Below, piece by piece: positions 17,036 through 25,333 of a stretch of 64,000 bases of DNA. Position numbers and translations under genes: made by a program. The DNA comes from Pseudomonadota bacterium (GTDB taxonomy: Bacteria; Desulfobacterota; Desulfarculia; Desulfarculales; Desulfarculaceae): assembly GCA_018902755.1 (NCBI GenBank), contig JAHIQI010000051.1, positions 1-64,000 on the forward strand, written 5' to 3'. The notes below the pieces were generated by a model. That model ran no database searches. It saw only the letters and a list, made by a program, of their open reading frames with translations, and was not told where the DNA came from. Positions within the stretch are counted from its first letter, which is position 1; every line of letters starts with the position of its first letter.

Positions 17036-17065
17036 AAAAAAGCCCCCGGCCAGGGGCCGGGGGCT
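17036..17065 (-). terminator. Rho-independent terminator after the first fusion oxidoreductase
   Basis: Perfect 11-bp stem (17041-17051 with 17055-17065), a 3-base loop, followed in the minus direction by TTTTTTA. It splits the redox cluster into two transcription units. Confidence 0.85.
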
Positions 17066-17093
17066 GGGGCGTCTTGTTCAGGGGGTCTTGGGA

Positions 17094-20000
17094 CTAAGCC
17101 GCGCTGTAGAAGGGTTGCCCCGCCAACTCCTCGGCCCGGCGCCGGCGGGCGCAGGCCGGGCAGATGCCCCGCTCCACGTGGGGCACCGCGGCCGGTCCCA
17201 CCCGCTTCTTCAGGTGCTCCAGATAGGCGGGCGGGGCGTAGGGCTCGCCGCAGGAGCCGCAGGTCAGCAGCTGGTGCTCCTTGACCACCGTGCCGGTGAA
17301 GATGGTCTGGCGGCGTCCCTCGGGGGTGTCAACCACCTTGATGGCCCCGGTGGGGCACACGCAGCCGCAGGCCCCGCAGCCCACGCAGCGGGTGGATGGC
17401 CGGGTGAACTGGTTGAAGGCCAGGCGGTCGGCCCCGGTCTGCTCCAGGCGCAGGGCCTCGGCCCCGATCTCCGAGCACACCAGCTGGCACAGGCCGCAGC
17501 CGATGCACAGGTCGCAACGCAGGCAGCGGCTGGCGGTTTGATGAGCCATCTCGTCGGTGAGGCCCAGCTCGATCTGGTGGTAGTTGCCCTGGCGGTCGGC
17601 CACCTCGCGCATGGGCATCTCCGGCCGCCTGAGGTTGGTGCGCTCCATGGCGCTCACCTTGATGGGCTCCACCTCGGCCCGGCGGGTGGGGGCCACCACG
17701 GCGGGGTCGAAGGGCTTGCCCTTCAGGTAGGCGTCGATGCTGGCCGCGGCCCGCTTGCCCGCGCCCACCGCCTCCACCACGGTGCGCGGCCCGCTGACCA
17801 CGTCGCCGCCGGCGAAGACGCCTTGTTCCCTGGTGGCCAGGGTGTCAGGGTCGGTGCAGATGAGGCCGCGCTCAACCTCCACCTTGGACCCCGCTTCCAC
17901 GCAGGCCAGGTCCGTGGCCTGGCCGATGGCCAGGATTACGTGGTCGGCCTCGATGGTGAGGGTGCGCTCGGCGTCGAAGGTGGGGCTGAAGCGGCCCCGC
18001 TCGTCGAACACCCTGGTGCAGCGCTGGAAGGTGATGGAGCCTTCGGGATTGATGCGCATGGGCCCCCAGGAGTTGTGGATGGCCACACCCTCCTCAAGGG
18101 CCTGGTTTATCTCGTCCGGGTGGGCGGGCATCTCGCGGCGCTTTTCCAGGCAGACCATGTCCACCCGCTTGCCGCCCTGGCGTATGGCGGTGAGCGCCAC
18201 GTCGATGGACACGTTGCCGCCGCCCACCACCACCACCCGGGGGCCGACCTGGATGTCCGCTCCGCCGCGCACGTCTTTGAGGAAGTCCAGGCCGCCCAGC
18301 ACGAAGGGCTGGTCCACCCCCTCGATGGGGATGAGGCGGCTGACCTGGGTGCCCACGGCCAGGAAGATGGCGTCATAGCCCTGGGCCCGGAGCTGGGCGA
18401 TGCTGTCGATGCTCTGGCCGGTCTTGATTACGACCCCCAGGTCGGTGATGCGCTTGACCTCGGCCTCCAGGGCCTCGTGGGGCAGGCGGTAGGCGGGGAT
18501 GCCGTAGCGCAGCATGCCCCCGGCCTCCTCCTGGGCCTCCAGGATGGTCACCTGGTGACCGGCCCTGGCCAGGAAAAAGGCGGCGGTGAGCCCGCCGGGG
18601 CCGGCCCCCACGATGGCCACCCGCTTGCCGGTGGGCGGGGCCACCTCGGGCGCGGGATAGCCGCCAGCGGCCAGGGCATGGCGCGCGGAAACCGCCTTCA
18701 TGGCCCGGATGGAGATGGGCTGGTCCACCCCGCCTCTGAGGCAGGCCCCCTCGCAGGGGCCGGGGCAAACCAGGCCGCAGACGAAGGGCAGGGGGTTGTC
18801 CTGGCTGATGCTGGCCACCGCGTCCAGGTAGCGGCCGTGGCCGTCCAGGGCCAAAAAGCTGGGGATGTCTATGCCCGCCGGGCAGGTGCTGTGGCAGGGG
18901 GCCAGGGGCCGCTCCAGGCATACGTGCTTGGGGCAGGCCTTCTTGGCCACGTGCTCGCTCCACTGCTCGCGGAAGTAGGTTATTGAGCTGAGCAGGGGCC
19001 AGGCGGCGTTGACGCCCTTGACCGTCATCTCCCGGCCGATCTTGGCCAGCTCGTCCAGATGGTGGGGGAGGCCCTTGCCCCGGGTTATCTCGGTGACCAT
19101 GCGCAGGGCCCTGGTCACCAGGTTGCGCTCCGCGCTGGGCTCCTGCCCGGCCAAGACCCAATAGCGGTAGAGCACCCGGCGGGTGAGGTCCACCAGGCAC
19201 TCCCCGGCCGACAACAACTCCAGGGTGCCCAGGCCGGGGTCCACGCCCGCGGCCATCAATTCTTCGGTGGCCAGGGGCATCTGGGCCGCCGGGGGCGGCA
19301 GGTAGCCGCCCATGCCGCCGTCGATGGCCAGGGCCAGGGGCTTGGCCCCCTTGACCCCCTCGCCCAGGGCGGTGATGACCTGCCACAGGTCGCTGCCCAT
19401 GGGGGTTTCCACCAGGCCGGTCTGGTTTACCGCGCCCAACAGGGTGATGAGCCGGGTGCCGGTGTGGCCTCCCACCCCCAGGGCCTCGTGCCACTCGGCC
19501 CCCAGGGACATGACCAGCGAGACGTGATACCAGGTCTCCAGGTCGTGCATCAGCACCGGAACCTCGGTCTCCGGCGGGGTGGGGTGGGCCATGATGGAGG
19601 GCTGGCGGTCGCTGGTGATCTCCAGCTCCAGGGAGCCGTTGCCGGTCAGGTTGCTGGCCGCCACCTGCTCGGCGGCGTTCAACAGGCCGGCGGCGTGGCC
19701 GGAGAGCTGGGGCGGCAACAGGATCCGGCAGCGGGAGGCCCCGGTGGCCTTGGAGGCCACGTAGAGCGCCTCCAGCAGGCCGTAGGGGTTTTTGCCCAGC
19801 AGCTCGGCCCCGGCCAGGTGGCGGGGGTCCAACTCGCTGGCGTCCACCACCAGCAGGCCCTTGTCCGCCCGCCGGAGGAACCGCTGCCAGCTGAGGTACA
19901 CCGGCTCGGCGTCGCCGGAGCGGTCGCGCAGGCCGGCGGTCCTGAGCTCGGCGATGACCTCCACCGGGCTCATGGCCTCGGCCCGTTGCAGCCCCTGGAA

Positions 20001-20108
20001 GCCTCCCAGGGACACGTAACGTTCCAGTCCCCCGGCCCCCACCTGGTCGCACCAGGCCAAAAGGGTGCGGCCCAGGACCAGGGACAATCCAGTGGCTGAT
20101 GCGCGCAT
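17094..20108 (-). CDS. NuoF-like/GltD-like/polyferredoxin fusion oxidoreductase (paralogue 1)
   Basis: 1004 residues, same plan as its neighbour. The NuoF-like part (about 50-390) keeps the scaffold (LLVVDASELDPRHLAG, NPYGLLEALYVA, ETWYHV, TRLITLLGAVNQTGLVETPMG), but the nucleotide loop is GLRDRSGDAEPVYLSW and the N3 Cys ligands are missing. GltD-type cluster Cys at 405, 409, 444, 448, 452, 456. FAD loop GAGPGG (501-506) and NAD(P) loop VVGGGNVSID (about 627-636). Ferredoxin Cys at 862-878 and 908-918, a CxxC at 950/953, and C983/C986. It starts three bases after the ferredoxin stop, so it is in the Mo-enzyme operon. Likely passes electrons between NAD(P)H and ferredoxin-type partners; the reaction is unknown. 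Confidence 0.85.
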   Translation of the reverse strand: MRASATGLSLVLGRTLLAWCDQVGAGGLERYVSLGGFQGLQRAEAMSPVEVIAELRTAGLRDRSGDAEPVYLSWQRFLRRADKGLLVVDASELDPRHLAGAELLGKNPYGLLEALYVASKATGASRCRILLPPQLSGHAAGLLNAAEQVAASNLTGNGSLELEITSDRQPSIMAHPTPPETEVPVLMHDLETWYHVSLVMSLGAEWHEALGVGGHTGTRLITLLGAVNQTGLVETPMGSDLWQVITALGEGVKGAKPLALAIDGGMGGYLPPPAAQMPLATEELMAAGVDPGLGTLELLSAGECLVDLTRRVLYRYWVLAGQEPSAERNLVTRALRMVTEITRGKGLPHHLDELAKIGREMTVKGVNAAWPLLSSITYFREQWSEHVAKKACPKHVCLERPLAPCHSTCPAGIDIPSFLALDGHGRYLDAVASISQDNPLPFVCGLVCPGPCEGACLRGGVDQPISIRAMKAVSARHALAAGGYPAPEVAPPTGKRVAIVGAGPGGLTAAFFLARAGHQVTILEAQEEAGGMLRYGIPAYRLPHEALEAEVKRITDLGVVIKTGQSIDSIAQLRAQGYDAIFLAVGTQVSRLIPIEGVDQPFVLGGLDFLKDVRGGADIQVGPRVVVVGGGNVSIDVALTAIRQGGKRVDMVCLEKRREMPAHPDEINQALEEGVAIHNSWGPMRINPEGSITFQRCTRVFDERGRFSPTFDAERTLTIEADHVILAIGQATDLACVEAGSKVEVERGLICTDPDTLATREQGVFAGGDVVSGPRTVVEAVGAGKRAAASIDAYLKGKPFDPAVVAPTRRAEVEPIKVSAMERTNLRRPEMPMREVADRQGNYHQIELGLTDEMAHQTASRCLRCDLCIGCGLCQLVCSEIGAEALRLEQTGADRLAFNQFTRPSTRCVGCGACGCVCPTGAIKVVDTPEGRRQTIFTGTVVKEHQLLTCGSCGEPYAPPAYLEHLKKRVGPAAVPHVERGICPACARRRRAEELAGQPFYSAA

Positions 20109-20111
20109 AAG

Positions 20112-20630
20112 CTAACCCTTGGGGTTGAAGGCGTCTTTTGCTATCTGAGCCGCGAAGCGCTCCCTCCGGTTGGTGGGCAGCTTCTCGGCGGTGCCGAATT
20201 CCAAGCACTGGGTCAGGCATTTGGTTACGCAGGCGGGCTTGAGCCCCTGGTCCACCCGGTCCTTGCAATAGTCGCACTTGACCGCCTTGGCCGCGCCGGG
20301 GTCCCATTGGCAGGCCCCCCAGGGGCAGGCGGTGATGCAGCTCTTGCAGCCGATGCACAGGCTGGGCTCGATGAACACGATGCCGTCGCTGCCGCGCTTC
20401 TGGATGGCTCCGGAAGGGCACACGTTGAGACACCAGGGCTCTTCGCAATGGAAGCAAGGCATGAACACGAAGCGCACCCTGGGTATGTTCTTCACCTCCA
20501 CCGGGCCCACCGACATGTTCTTGCACAGGGCCGGGCCTATGGGCAGGGATTTGTTGCTCTTGCAGTGCACCTCGCAGGCCAGGCAGCCTATGCAGCGCTC
20601 CGAATCCTGCAAAAGATAGTATTTGCTCAC
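20112..20630 (-). CDS. Four-cluster ferredoxin subunit (HycB/DmsB-like)
   Basis: 172 residues with 16 cysteines in four 4Fe-4S motifs (13-16-19-23, 59-62-67-71, 92-95-98-102, 119-122-134-138). This is the standard electron-transfer subunit of complex iron-sulfur molybdoenzymes. No signal peptide. It lies between the Mo catalytic subunit and the fusion flavoprotein and so probably wires one to the other. Confidence 0.92.
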   Translation of the reverse strand: MSKYYLLQDSERCIGCLACEVHCKSNKSLPIGPALCKNMSVGPVEVKNIPRVRFVFMPCFHCEEPWCLNVCPSGAIQKRGSDGIVFIEPSLCIGCKSCITACPWGACQWDPGAAKAVKCDYCKDRVDQGLKPACVTKCLTQCLEFGTAEKLPTNRRERFAAQIAKDAFNPKG

Positions 20631-20676
20631 TTTAATCGCTCCTCAACGGGTGAGGTTTATAGCCGCGTTAGTTCCC

Positions 20677-22809
20677 TTAGGCCTTTTGCACCGAGATCAC
20701 CGTCTCGGTGAGACAGTTGCCTCCACCGGCGGGATCATAGGAAGTAAGCTTGCCCTTCATCAGCCGCTGGTCGGCGATGCCCTTGCCGAAGGCGCGGGTT
20801 TGCAGGGGCACGGTGCGCCCGAAGCCGTGGACCATGAAGGCCGCCTCCGGGTGGATGAACTCGGTGAGCCTCACCTTGCCCTTGGCGCTGTAGCCGTTGG
20901 CCTTCACCTCGATGGTGTCGCCGTCGCCCAGGCCCAATTCCTCGGCCCGGGCGCTGTTGATCCACAGGGCGTTTTCGCTCATCAGCTCGTTGAGCAGGGG
21001 GTTGTTCATGGTGTGGGCGTGGTTGTGATAGGCCACCCGGCCGAACACCAGGTTGAACTCGCCGGCCCCCTTGGCCTCCGGCTCGTGGAAGGGAGCGAAC
21101 TGGGGCAGGCCGGCCTCGGCCAACACCGGGCTTACGAACTCGATCTTGCCGGACTTGGTCTTGAAGCCCAGGCCGGTGTCGCGGTCGCGCCGGACCTCCT
21201 TGCTCACTAGGCCGATCACGCCCTTGGCCCTGAGGTCGGCCAGGGAGACGCCGGTGCCCTCCAGCTGGTAGCGCCAGATCTCTTCCAGGTCCTCGAAGTC
21301 CAGGGCCTCGCCCTTGCCCAGGCGGCGCAAAATCTCGCGGAAGATCCACCAGGCCGGGCGGCTGTCGAAGCGCGGGGAGATGCACTGGTCGCGCAGGTGC
21401 AGGCTGGGCTTGGCCCCGCTCTTTTGGGCGATGATGTTGCCCCGCTCCAGGAAGGTGGCCTCGGGCAGGATCACGTCTGAGTACCAGGCGGTTTCAGAGT
21501 AGTTCACGTCGATGGACACCAGCAGGTCCAGCTTGTCCAGGGCGGCCTTCATGGCCTCCACGTCGGGCAGGCTGGAAATGGGGTCGTGGCGGTAGGCGAA
21601 GTAGGCCCCCACCTGGTAAGGATCGCCGCTTATGAGGGCCGGGAACAGCAGGTGCAACAGGCCCGGGCCGGAGTCGAAGTGCTTGAACTTGGTGCCGATG
21701 CCGTCCACCCGGGGGTCCTGGGGCTTGGGCGCCCGGTCCTCCAGCTTGTTCAGGCCCTTGACCCCGTAGTCGCCGGGGCCCTTGGAGATGATCAGGCCGC
21801 CGGTCTGCTCGATGTTGCCCATGAGCACGTTGAGTATGTGCGAGGTGCGGCTGGTGTAGAAGCTCTGGCGGTGGCGGGCGGTCATCCAGCCGGGATGGAA
21901 GATGACCTTGGGCCGGTCGGCGGCGATCTCGCGGATGGCCGAGCGGATATCCCCGGCGGGAACCCCGGTGATCTTCTCGGCCCACTCGGGGGTGGTGTCC
22001 TTGACAAAGGCCTTGAGCTCGTCCAGGCCCACCACCCACTTGTTCACGAAATCGGCGTCATACAGGCTCTCGGCCAACACCACGTTGATGAAGGCCAGGT
22101 TCAGGGCGTATTCGGTGTTGGGCCGAATCATCCAGAAACGGGTGGCCTTGCTCGCGGTGAGGGTGGCCCGCACGTCGATGTAGGTGCACTTGGCCCCCTT
22201 GGACAAGGCCCCGATGAAGTCCTTGGCCTCTTTCACCTGCAACGATTCGATCAAGTTGCGGCCGAAGAGCACCAGGTGCTTGGTGTTCTTGATGTCCATG
22301 CTAAGGTCGGTGCGCCCCAGGCCGAACAGGCTCTTGCTGGCGTGGTGGGCGTTGCGGCCGCAGGTGCAGTCATGGTTGAAGTAGTTGGGCGAACCCAGGG
22401 ACTTGATGAAGGTCTTGCTCAGGTCGGTGAAGGGGCCGCCGCGGTCGGAAAAGGCGATGCCCTTGCCCCCGTGCTTTTCGATCACTCCCTGAAGCTTCTC
22501 CACGATGTAGTTCAGGGCCTCGTCCCATCCGGCGCGCCGCCACTGGCCGCTGCCCCGTGGTCCGGTGCGGATCAGGGGGTACTGGGGGCGTTCGTCGTCG
22601 TACTCGAAGGCGATGGCCGCCGCGCCCTTGGCGCACAGGCTGGTTTCCATGGCCTTGTCGTTGGGGTTGCCCTGGATCCACACCACGCGGCCGTCCTCGA
22701 CCTCCACCTGGATGGGACAGCGCACCGCGCACATGCCGCAGAGGCCGTAGACCGTCCTGCGTCCGGGGCTGTCCACCCCCGTGACGTTAGGAGCCTTGTT
22801 GCCGTCCAT
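20677..22809 (-). CDS. Molybdopterin oxidoreductase catalytic subunit
   Basis: 710 residues, bis-MGD molybdo/tungstoenzyme of the DMSO reductase superfamily, closest in feel to the thiosulfate/polysulfide reductase branch. Proximal 4Fe-4S at C24, C27, C31, C59 followed by AKG. The likely Mo/W ligand is a Cys in FNHDCTCGRN (C148 or C150). C-terminal MGD-binding domain around 590-700. There is no Tat signal, so the enzyme is cytoplasmic, unlike respiratory Psr/Phs enzymes. AAGGA precedes the ATG. Its operon partners are a ferredoxin and an NAD(P)H-type flavoprotein. The substrate cannot be told from sequence. Confidence 0.88.
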   Translation of the reverse strand: MDGNKAPNVTGVDSPGRRTVYGLCGMCAVRCPIQVEVEDGRVVWIQGNPNDKAMETSLCAKGAAAIAFEYDDERPQYPLIRTGPRGSGQWRRAGWDEALNYIVEKLQGVIEKHGGKGIAFSDRGGPFTDLSKTFIKSLGSPNYFNHDCTCGRNAHHASKSLFGLGRTDLSMDIKNTKHLVLFGRNLIESLQVKEAKDFIGALSKGAKCTYIDVRATLTASKATRFWMIRPNTEYALNLAFINVVLAESLYDADFVNKWVVGLDELKAFVKDTTPEWAEKITGVPAGDIRSAIREIAADRPKVIFHPGWMTARHRQSFYTSRTSHILNVLMGNIEQTGGLIISKGPGDYGVKGLNKLEDRAPKPQDPRVDGIGTKFKHFDSGPGLLHLLFPALISGDPYQVGAYFAYRHDPISSLPDVEAMKAALDKLDLLVSIDVNYSETAWYSDVILPEATFLERGNIIAQKSGAKPSLHLRDQCISPRFDSRPAWWIFREILRRLGKGEALDFEDLEEIWRYQLEGTGVSLADLRAKGVIGLVSKEVRRDRDTGLGFKTKSGKIEFVSPVLAEAGLPQFAPFHEPEAKGAGEFNLVFGRVAYHNHAHTMNNPLLNELMSENALWINSARAEELGLGDGDTIEVKANGYSAKGKVRLTEFIHPEAAFMVHGFGRTVPLQTRAFGKGIADQRLMKGKLTSYDPAGGGNCLTETVISVQKA

Positions 22810-23128
22810 ATTTCCTTGCTCCCTGGATAGTTAAATCCATCACCCGGACCAAAACAAACCGCCTTGGGCGGCGGTTGCGCCATCAGATCGATCATGACCT
22901 CGGGGCCGGGATTGATCGTTGGTAACTATATATAACTAACTAAAATACACCAGGCATTCCCTATCATCAACCTGGGAAATACCAAAAGACCATCAGATAA
23001 ACTTTATTGATACACCACGACCTCGGCCCGCGTCCAGCCCGCCTCCCGGCCCTTTCTATTGGCTTGCCAACCGGGCGTGGTTTTTGGATACTGCTAACCT
23101 AGTTTGTTAACAACGCAACCGGGACCGC
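22810..23128. promoter_or_regulatory. Divergent control region between Mo-enzyme operon and PAS sensor
   Basis: 319 bases with a sharply AT-rich core (22911-23005) in a GC-rich genome. On the minus strand TTGATG-17-TATTTT is a candidate promoter, and the TATATATA core offers others. A perfect 10-bp palindrome TTGTTAACAA lies at 23104-23113 just before the sensor gene, and GTTGGTAAC...AACTAAC at 22919-22940 is an imperfect inverted repeat. No gene seen here. The assignment of sites is tentative. Confidence 0.5.
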
Positions 23129-24868
23129 ATGAGCAAGCCACGAACCAGCACTTTCAACACCATGGCGGTCATATCCTATGTGCGCCGCCGCCGCCCGGAC
23201 GCAGTGCCCCGTCTGCTGGAGGGCCTGGACCAGATACTGGGACTTAACCCCGTCGCGACCGAGGCCCTTCTCTCCCACTCCGGGCGCTGGGTGCCCCTGG
23301 AGGTGCACAACGAAATGCTGCGCCGGGCCAAGGAAGACATCTTCCAAGACCCCCGCGTGCCCTACCGGTTGTTTTTCGAGGCCATGGCCTTCCACAACTG
23401 GGGCCCCCTTAAAACCATTTTTATCCGCCTAATGGGCAGCCCGGCCAACCTCCTTCGCGCCGCGCCATGGCTCATCAGGCGCTTTTCCCGTTCGGTGGAA
23501 AAGTTTTGGGTGAGCGACTTGACCGGCTCCGGTTGCAGCCTGCACCTGACCTGGAAGCCCCACCCAACCTTGAACCATGACAACTGCCTCACCATGATGG
23601 GAGGGATAGCCTCCATGCCCCTGCGCTGGGGCTCCCCACCGGCGCAGGTAGTGGAGGAGCAGTGCGCCTTTGAGGGCCACCCGGCCACGGTGCTGCGCAT
23701 GTCTTGGGCCCCCCAGACCTGGCGTGTACACCTCAGGGGGCTTTTCCGGGGAATCAACGCCGGGCGGGCCCGCTTTTTGGTGGACAGCCTCAACGAGCAC
23801 GCCCGCCAGGTGGAGCTACTCACCGAGCAGTCACGGGAGATGTCCCGGGCCCTGGCCCAGGAGCAGATGCGCTTCCAGTCCCTGACCGAGAACATCTCCC
23901 TGGGCGCCGCCTTTGTGGATACCCAGGGGAGCTTTTTGTACTGCAATCCGGCCATGGAGCGCATGTTCGGCTACGACCGCGACCAGATCGTCAACCAACA
24001 ACTTTGGCGCGAACTGGCCTACCCCGACCCGGAAATACGCCGCCAGGCGGAGCAGGCCTGGCAGGAAGACATGGGCAGCGGCAAGCAGGCACTCGGCCAG
24101 CGCACCTTCCGGGTGCGTTGCGCCGACGGCTCGGACAAGGACGTGATGTTCAGGGCCGGGTTCCTATCCGAGGGGGAAAACTTCCTGCTCACGGAAGACA
24201 TCACCCAATCCCTGGCCGATGAAGAGCGCCTGAAGCGCTCCGAGTCCCTCTTGCGGGCGGTGCTGGAGGGCAGCCCGGACGCGGTGCTGGTGTTGGACCG
24301 GCGGGCCCGGGTGCTAATGGCCAACCGTGCGGCCAACGAGGTGCTCGACGCCGAGCCGGGCAAACCGGCGCTGGATCTTTTGCCGCCCGATAGACAGGCC
24401 TGGGGACGCTCCCTCTGGGAATGGGTTCTCCAGGGCAAGGTGGCCCGGGAAGAGCTTGAGCTGCCCCTGCCAAACCAGGGAGGCCAGGGGATATTCGAAC
24501 TGCTGGCGGTCAACCTGGAAGGCGGATTGGTGGTCATCAACCTGCGTGACATCACCCACCGCCACCGCCTGGAAAAAGAGCGGCAAAGGGCGGCGCGGCT
24601 CACCGGGGTGGTGGAGCTGGCCGGCACCGCGGCCCACGAGCTTAACCAGCCGCTCACCTCCCTGTTGGCCAGCAGCGAGATGATGGGCATGTACCAGGAG
24701 GTGGGCGACCTCAAGCGCCAGGCGCAGCGCATCCGTGAGGACGCCCTTCGCCTGGCCAACCTGGTGGAGCGCTTCGGGCGCATCGTGCGCTACGAAACCA
24801 AGGAGTACCTGCCCGGGCGGCGCATCATCGACCTGGACAAGGCCGCCGCGCATCATGAGGATTCCTGA
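23129..24868 (+). CDS. PAS-domain sensor with HisKA box but no ATPase domain
   Basis: 579 residues, cytoplasmic. Residues 1-200 form an unrecognised domain; the end, VVEEQCAFEGHPATVLRMSW (175-193, in part), vaguely resembles V4R/heme-NO-type sensor domains. Two PAS domains follow (about 245-360 and 370-478). Then comes a dimerisation helix with AAHELNQPL and phosphoacceptor-like H503. The protein stops about 65 residues later with no N, G1, F or G2 boxes, so the HATPase_c domain is missing. It may act in trans with a separate kinase, as a phosphotransfer dimer, or be a truncated gene. The divergent position suggests control of the Mo-enzyme operon. Confidence 0.8.
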   Translation: MSKPRTSTFNTMAVISYVRRRRPDAVPRLLEGLDQILGLNPVATEALLSHSGRWVPLEVHNEMLRRAKEDIFQDPRVPYRLFFEAMAFHNWGPLKTIFIRLMGSPANLLRAAPWLIRRFSRSVEKFWVSDLTGSGCSLHLTWKPHPTLNHDNCLTMMGGIASMPLRWGSPPAQVVEEQCAFEGHPATVLRMSWAPQTWRVHLRGLFRGINAGRARFLVDSLNEHARQVELLTEQSREMSRALAQEQMRFQSLTENISLGAAFVDTQGSFLYCNPAMERMFGYDRDQIVNQQLWRELAYPDPEIRRQAEQAWQEDMGSGKQALGQRTFRVRCADGSDKDVMFRAGFLSEGENFLLTEDITQSLADEERLKRSESLLRAVLEGSPDAVLVLDRRARVLMANRAANEVLDAEPGKPALDLLPPDRQAWGRSLWEWVLQGKVAREELELPLPNQGGQGIFELLAVNLEGGLVVINLRDITHRHRLEKERQRAARLTGVVELAGTAAHELNQPLTSLLASSEMMGMYQEVGDLKRQAQRIREDALRLANLVERFGRIVRYETKEYLPGRRIIDLDKAAAHHEDS

Positions 24869-24897
24869 GGTATTATTGGCTCAAACACCCTTTACGC

Positions 24898-24911
24898 AAC
24901 CGTAAACGGTT
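24898..24911. promoter_or_regulatory. Dyad overlapping a possible promoter
   Basis: AACCGT-AA-ACGGTT (24898-24911) overlaps a TTGACG (24910-24915), which is followed after 18 bases by TACATA (24934-24939). It could be a second promoter with an operator upstream of the tRNA genes, or the hairpin could simply mark the end of the sensor transcript. Low confidence. Confidence 0.3.
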
Positions 24912-24968
24912 GACGCCCTCGGGGGGCTGGTGGTACATAAGCCTGGGAGTGGGGCCCAGGAGCGTTCC

Positions 24969-24998
24969 TTGGCCGGACAGCCCGAACCTCCCTATAAT
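24969..24998 (+). promoter_or_regulatory. tRNA-Ser operon promoter
   Basis: TTGGCC (24969-24974), 18-base spacer, TATAAT (24993-24998); the first tRNA begins 16 bases later. The -10 is perfect and the -35 matches that of the promoter at 16960-16988. Confidence 0.7.
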
Positions 24999-25014
24999 TT
25001 TATAGGTATATAGA

Positions 25015-25102
25015 GGAGGGATGGCCGAGTGGTCGATGGCGGCGGCCTTGAAAGCCGTTGAGCCGCAAGGCTCCGTGGGTTCGAATCCTACTCCCTCCGC
25101 CA
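25015..25102 (+). tRNA. tRNA-Ser(UGA)
   Basis: Acceptor GGAGGGA (25015-25021) pairs with TCCCTCC (25092-25098), followed by discriminator G and encoded CCA. The anticodon loop CTTGAAA has anticodon TGA at 25049-25051. The long variable arm and GGTTCGAATCC T-arm fit a class II serine tRNA. Confidence 0.95.
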
Positions 25103-25162
25103 GGAGAACAACGCCGCCCAGGGCGGTGTCGAGACAATTTGAGGGCCCAAAGGGCCGGCCGC

Positions 25163-25255
25163 GGAGAGATGACCGAGAGGCCGAAGGTGCTCGCCTGCTA
25201 AGCGAGTGTGGGGTGTAAAGCTCCACCGAGGGTTCGAATCCCTCTCTCTCCGCCA
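25163..25255 (+). tRNA. tRNA-Ser(GCU)
   Basis: Acceptor GGAGAGA (25163-25169) pairs with TCTCTCC (25245-25251), then G and encoded CCA. Anticodon GCT at 25197-25199 in loop CTGCTAA. It has a long variable arm and GGTTCGAATCC. It lies 60 bases after the other tRNA-Ser and is probably co-transcribed. Confidence 0.95.
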
Positions 25256-25268
25256 CTTTTAAGCGCCA

Positions 25269-25309
25269 AGGCGAGGTCCGGGCAAGCAATGTCCGGACCT
25301 CGCCTTTTT
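25269..25309 (+). terminator. Terminator of the tRNA-Ser operon
   Basis: Perfect 13-bp stem (25269-25281 with 25293-25305), an 11-base loop, then TTTTTGTTT. Confidence 0.9.
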
Positions 25310-25333
25310 GTTTCCCCCTCTCCCCGAGGCGCC

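Noticed and set aside
14944..18986. Two open frames of about 690 codons on the plus strand across the oxidoreductase genes
   Set aside because: Low-complexity His/Gly/Ala/Gln products without motifs; the minus-strand proteins carry all Cys, FAD and NAD(P) motifs.
24201..24473. Small frames inside the PAS-sensor gene that might encode a separate ATPase domain
   Set aside because: None contain N, G1 or G2 box residues; they are out-of-frame shadows.
25015..25255. tRNA-Ser genes as a phage or island attachment site
   Set aside because: No integrase and no partial duplicate of the tRNA 3' end was seen in the window.
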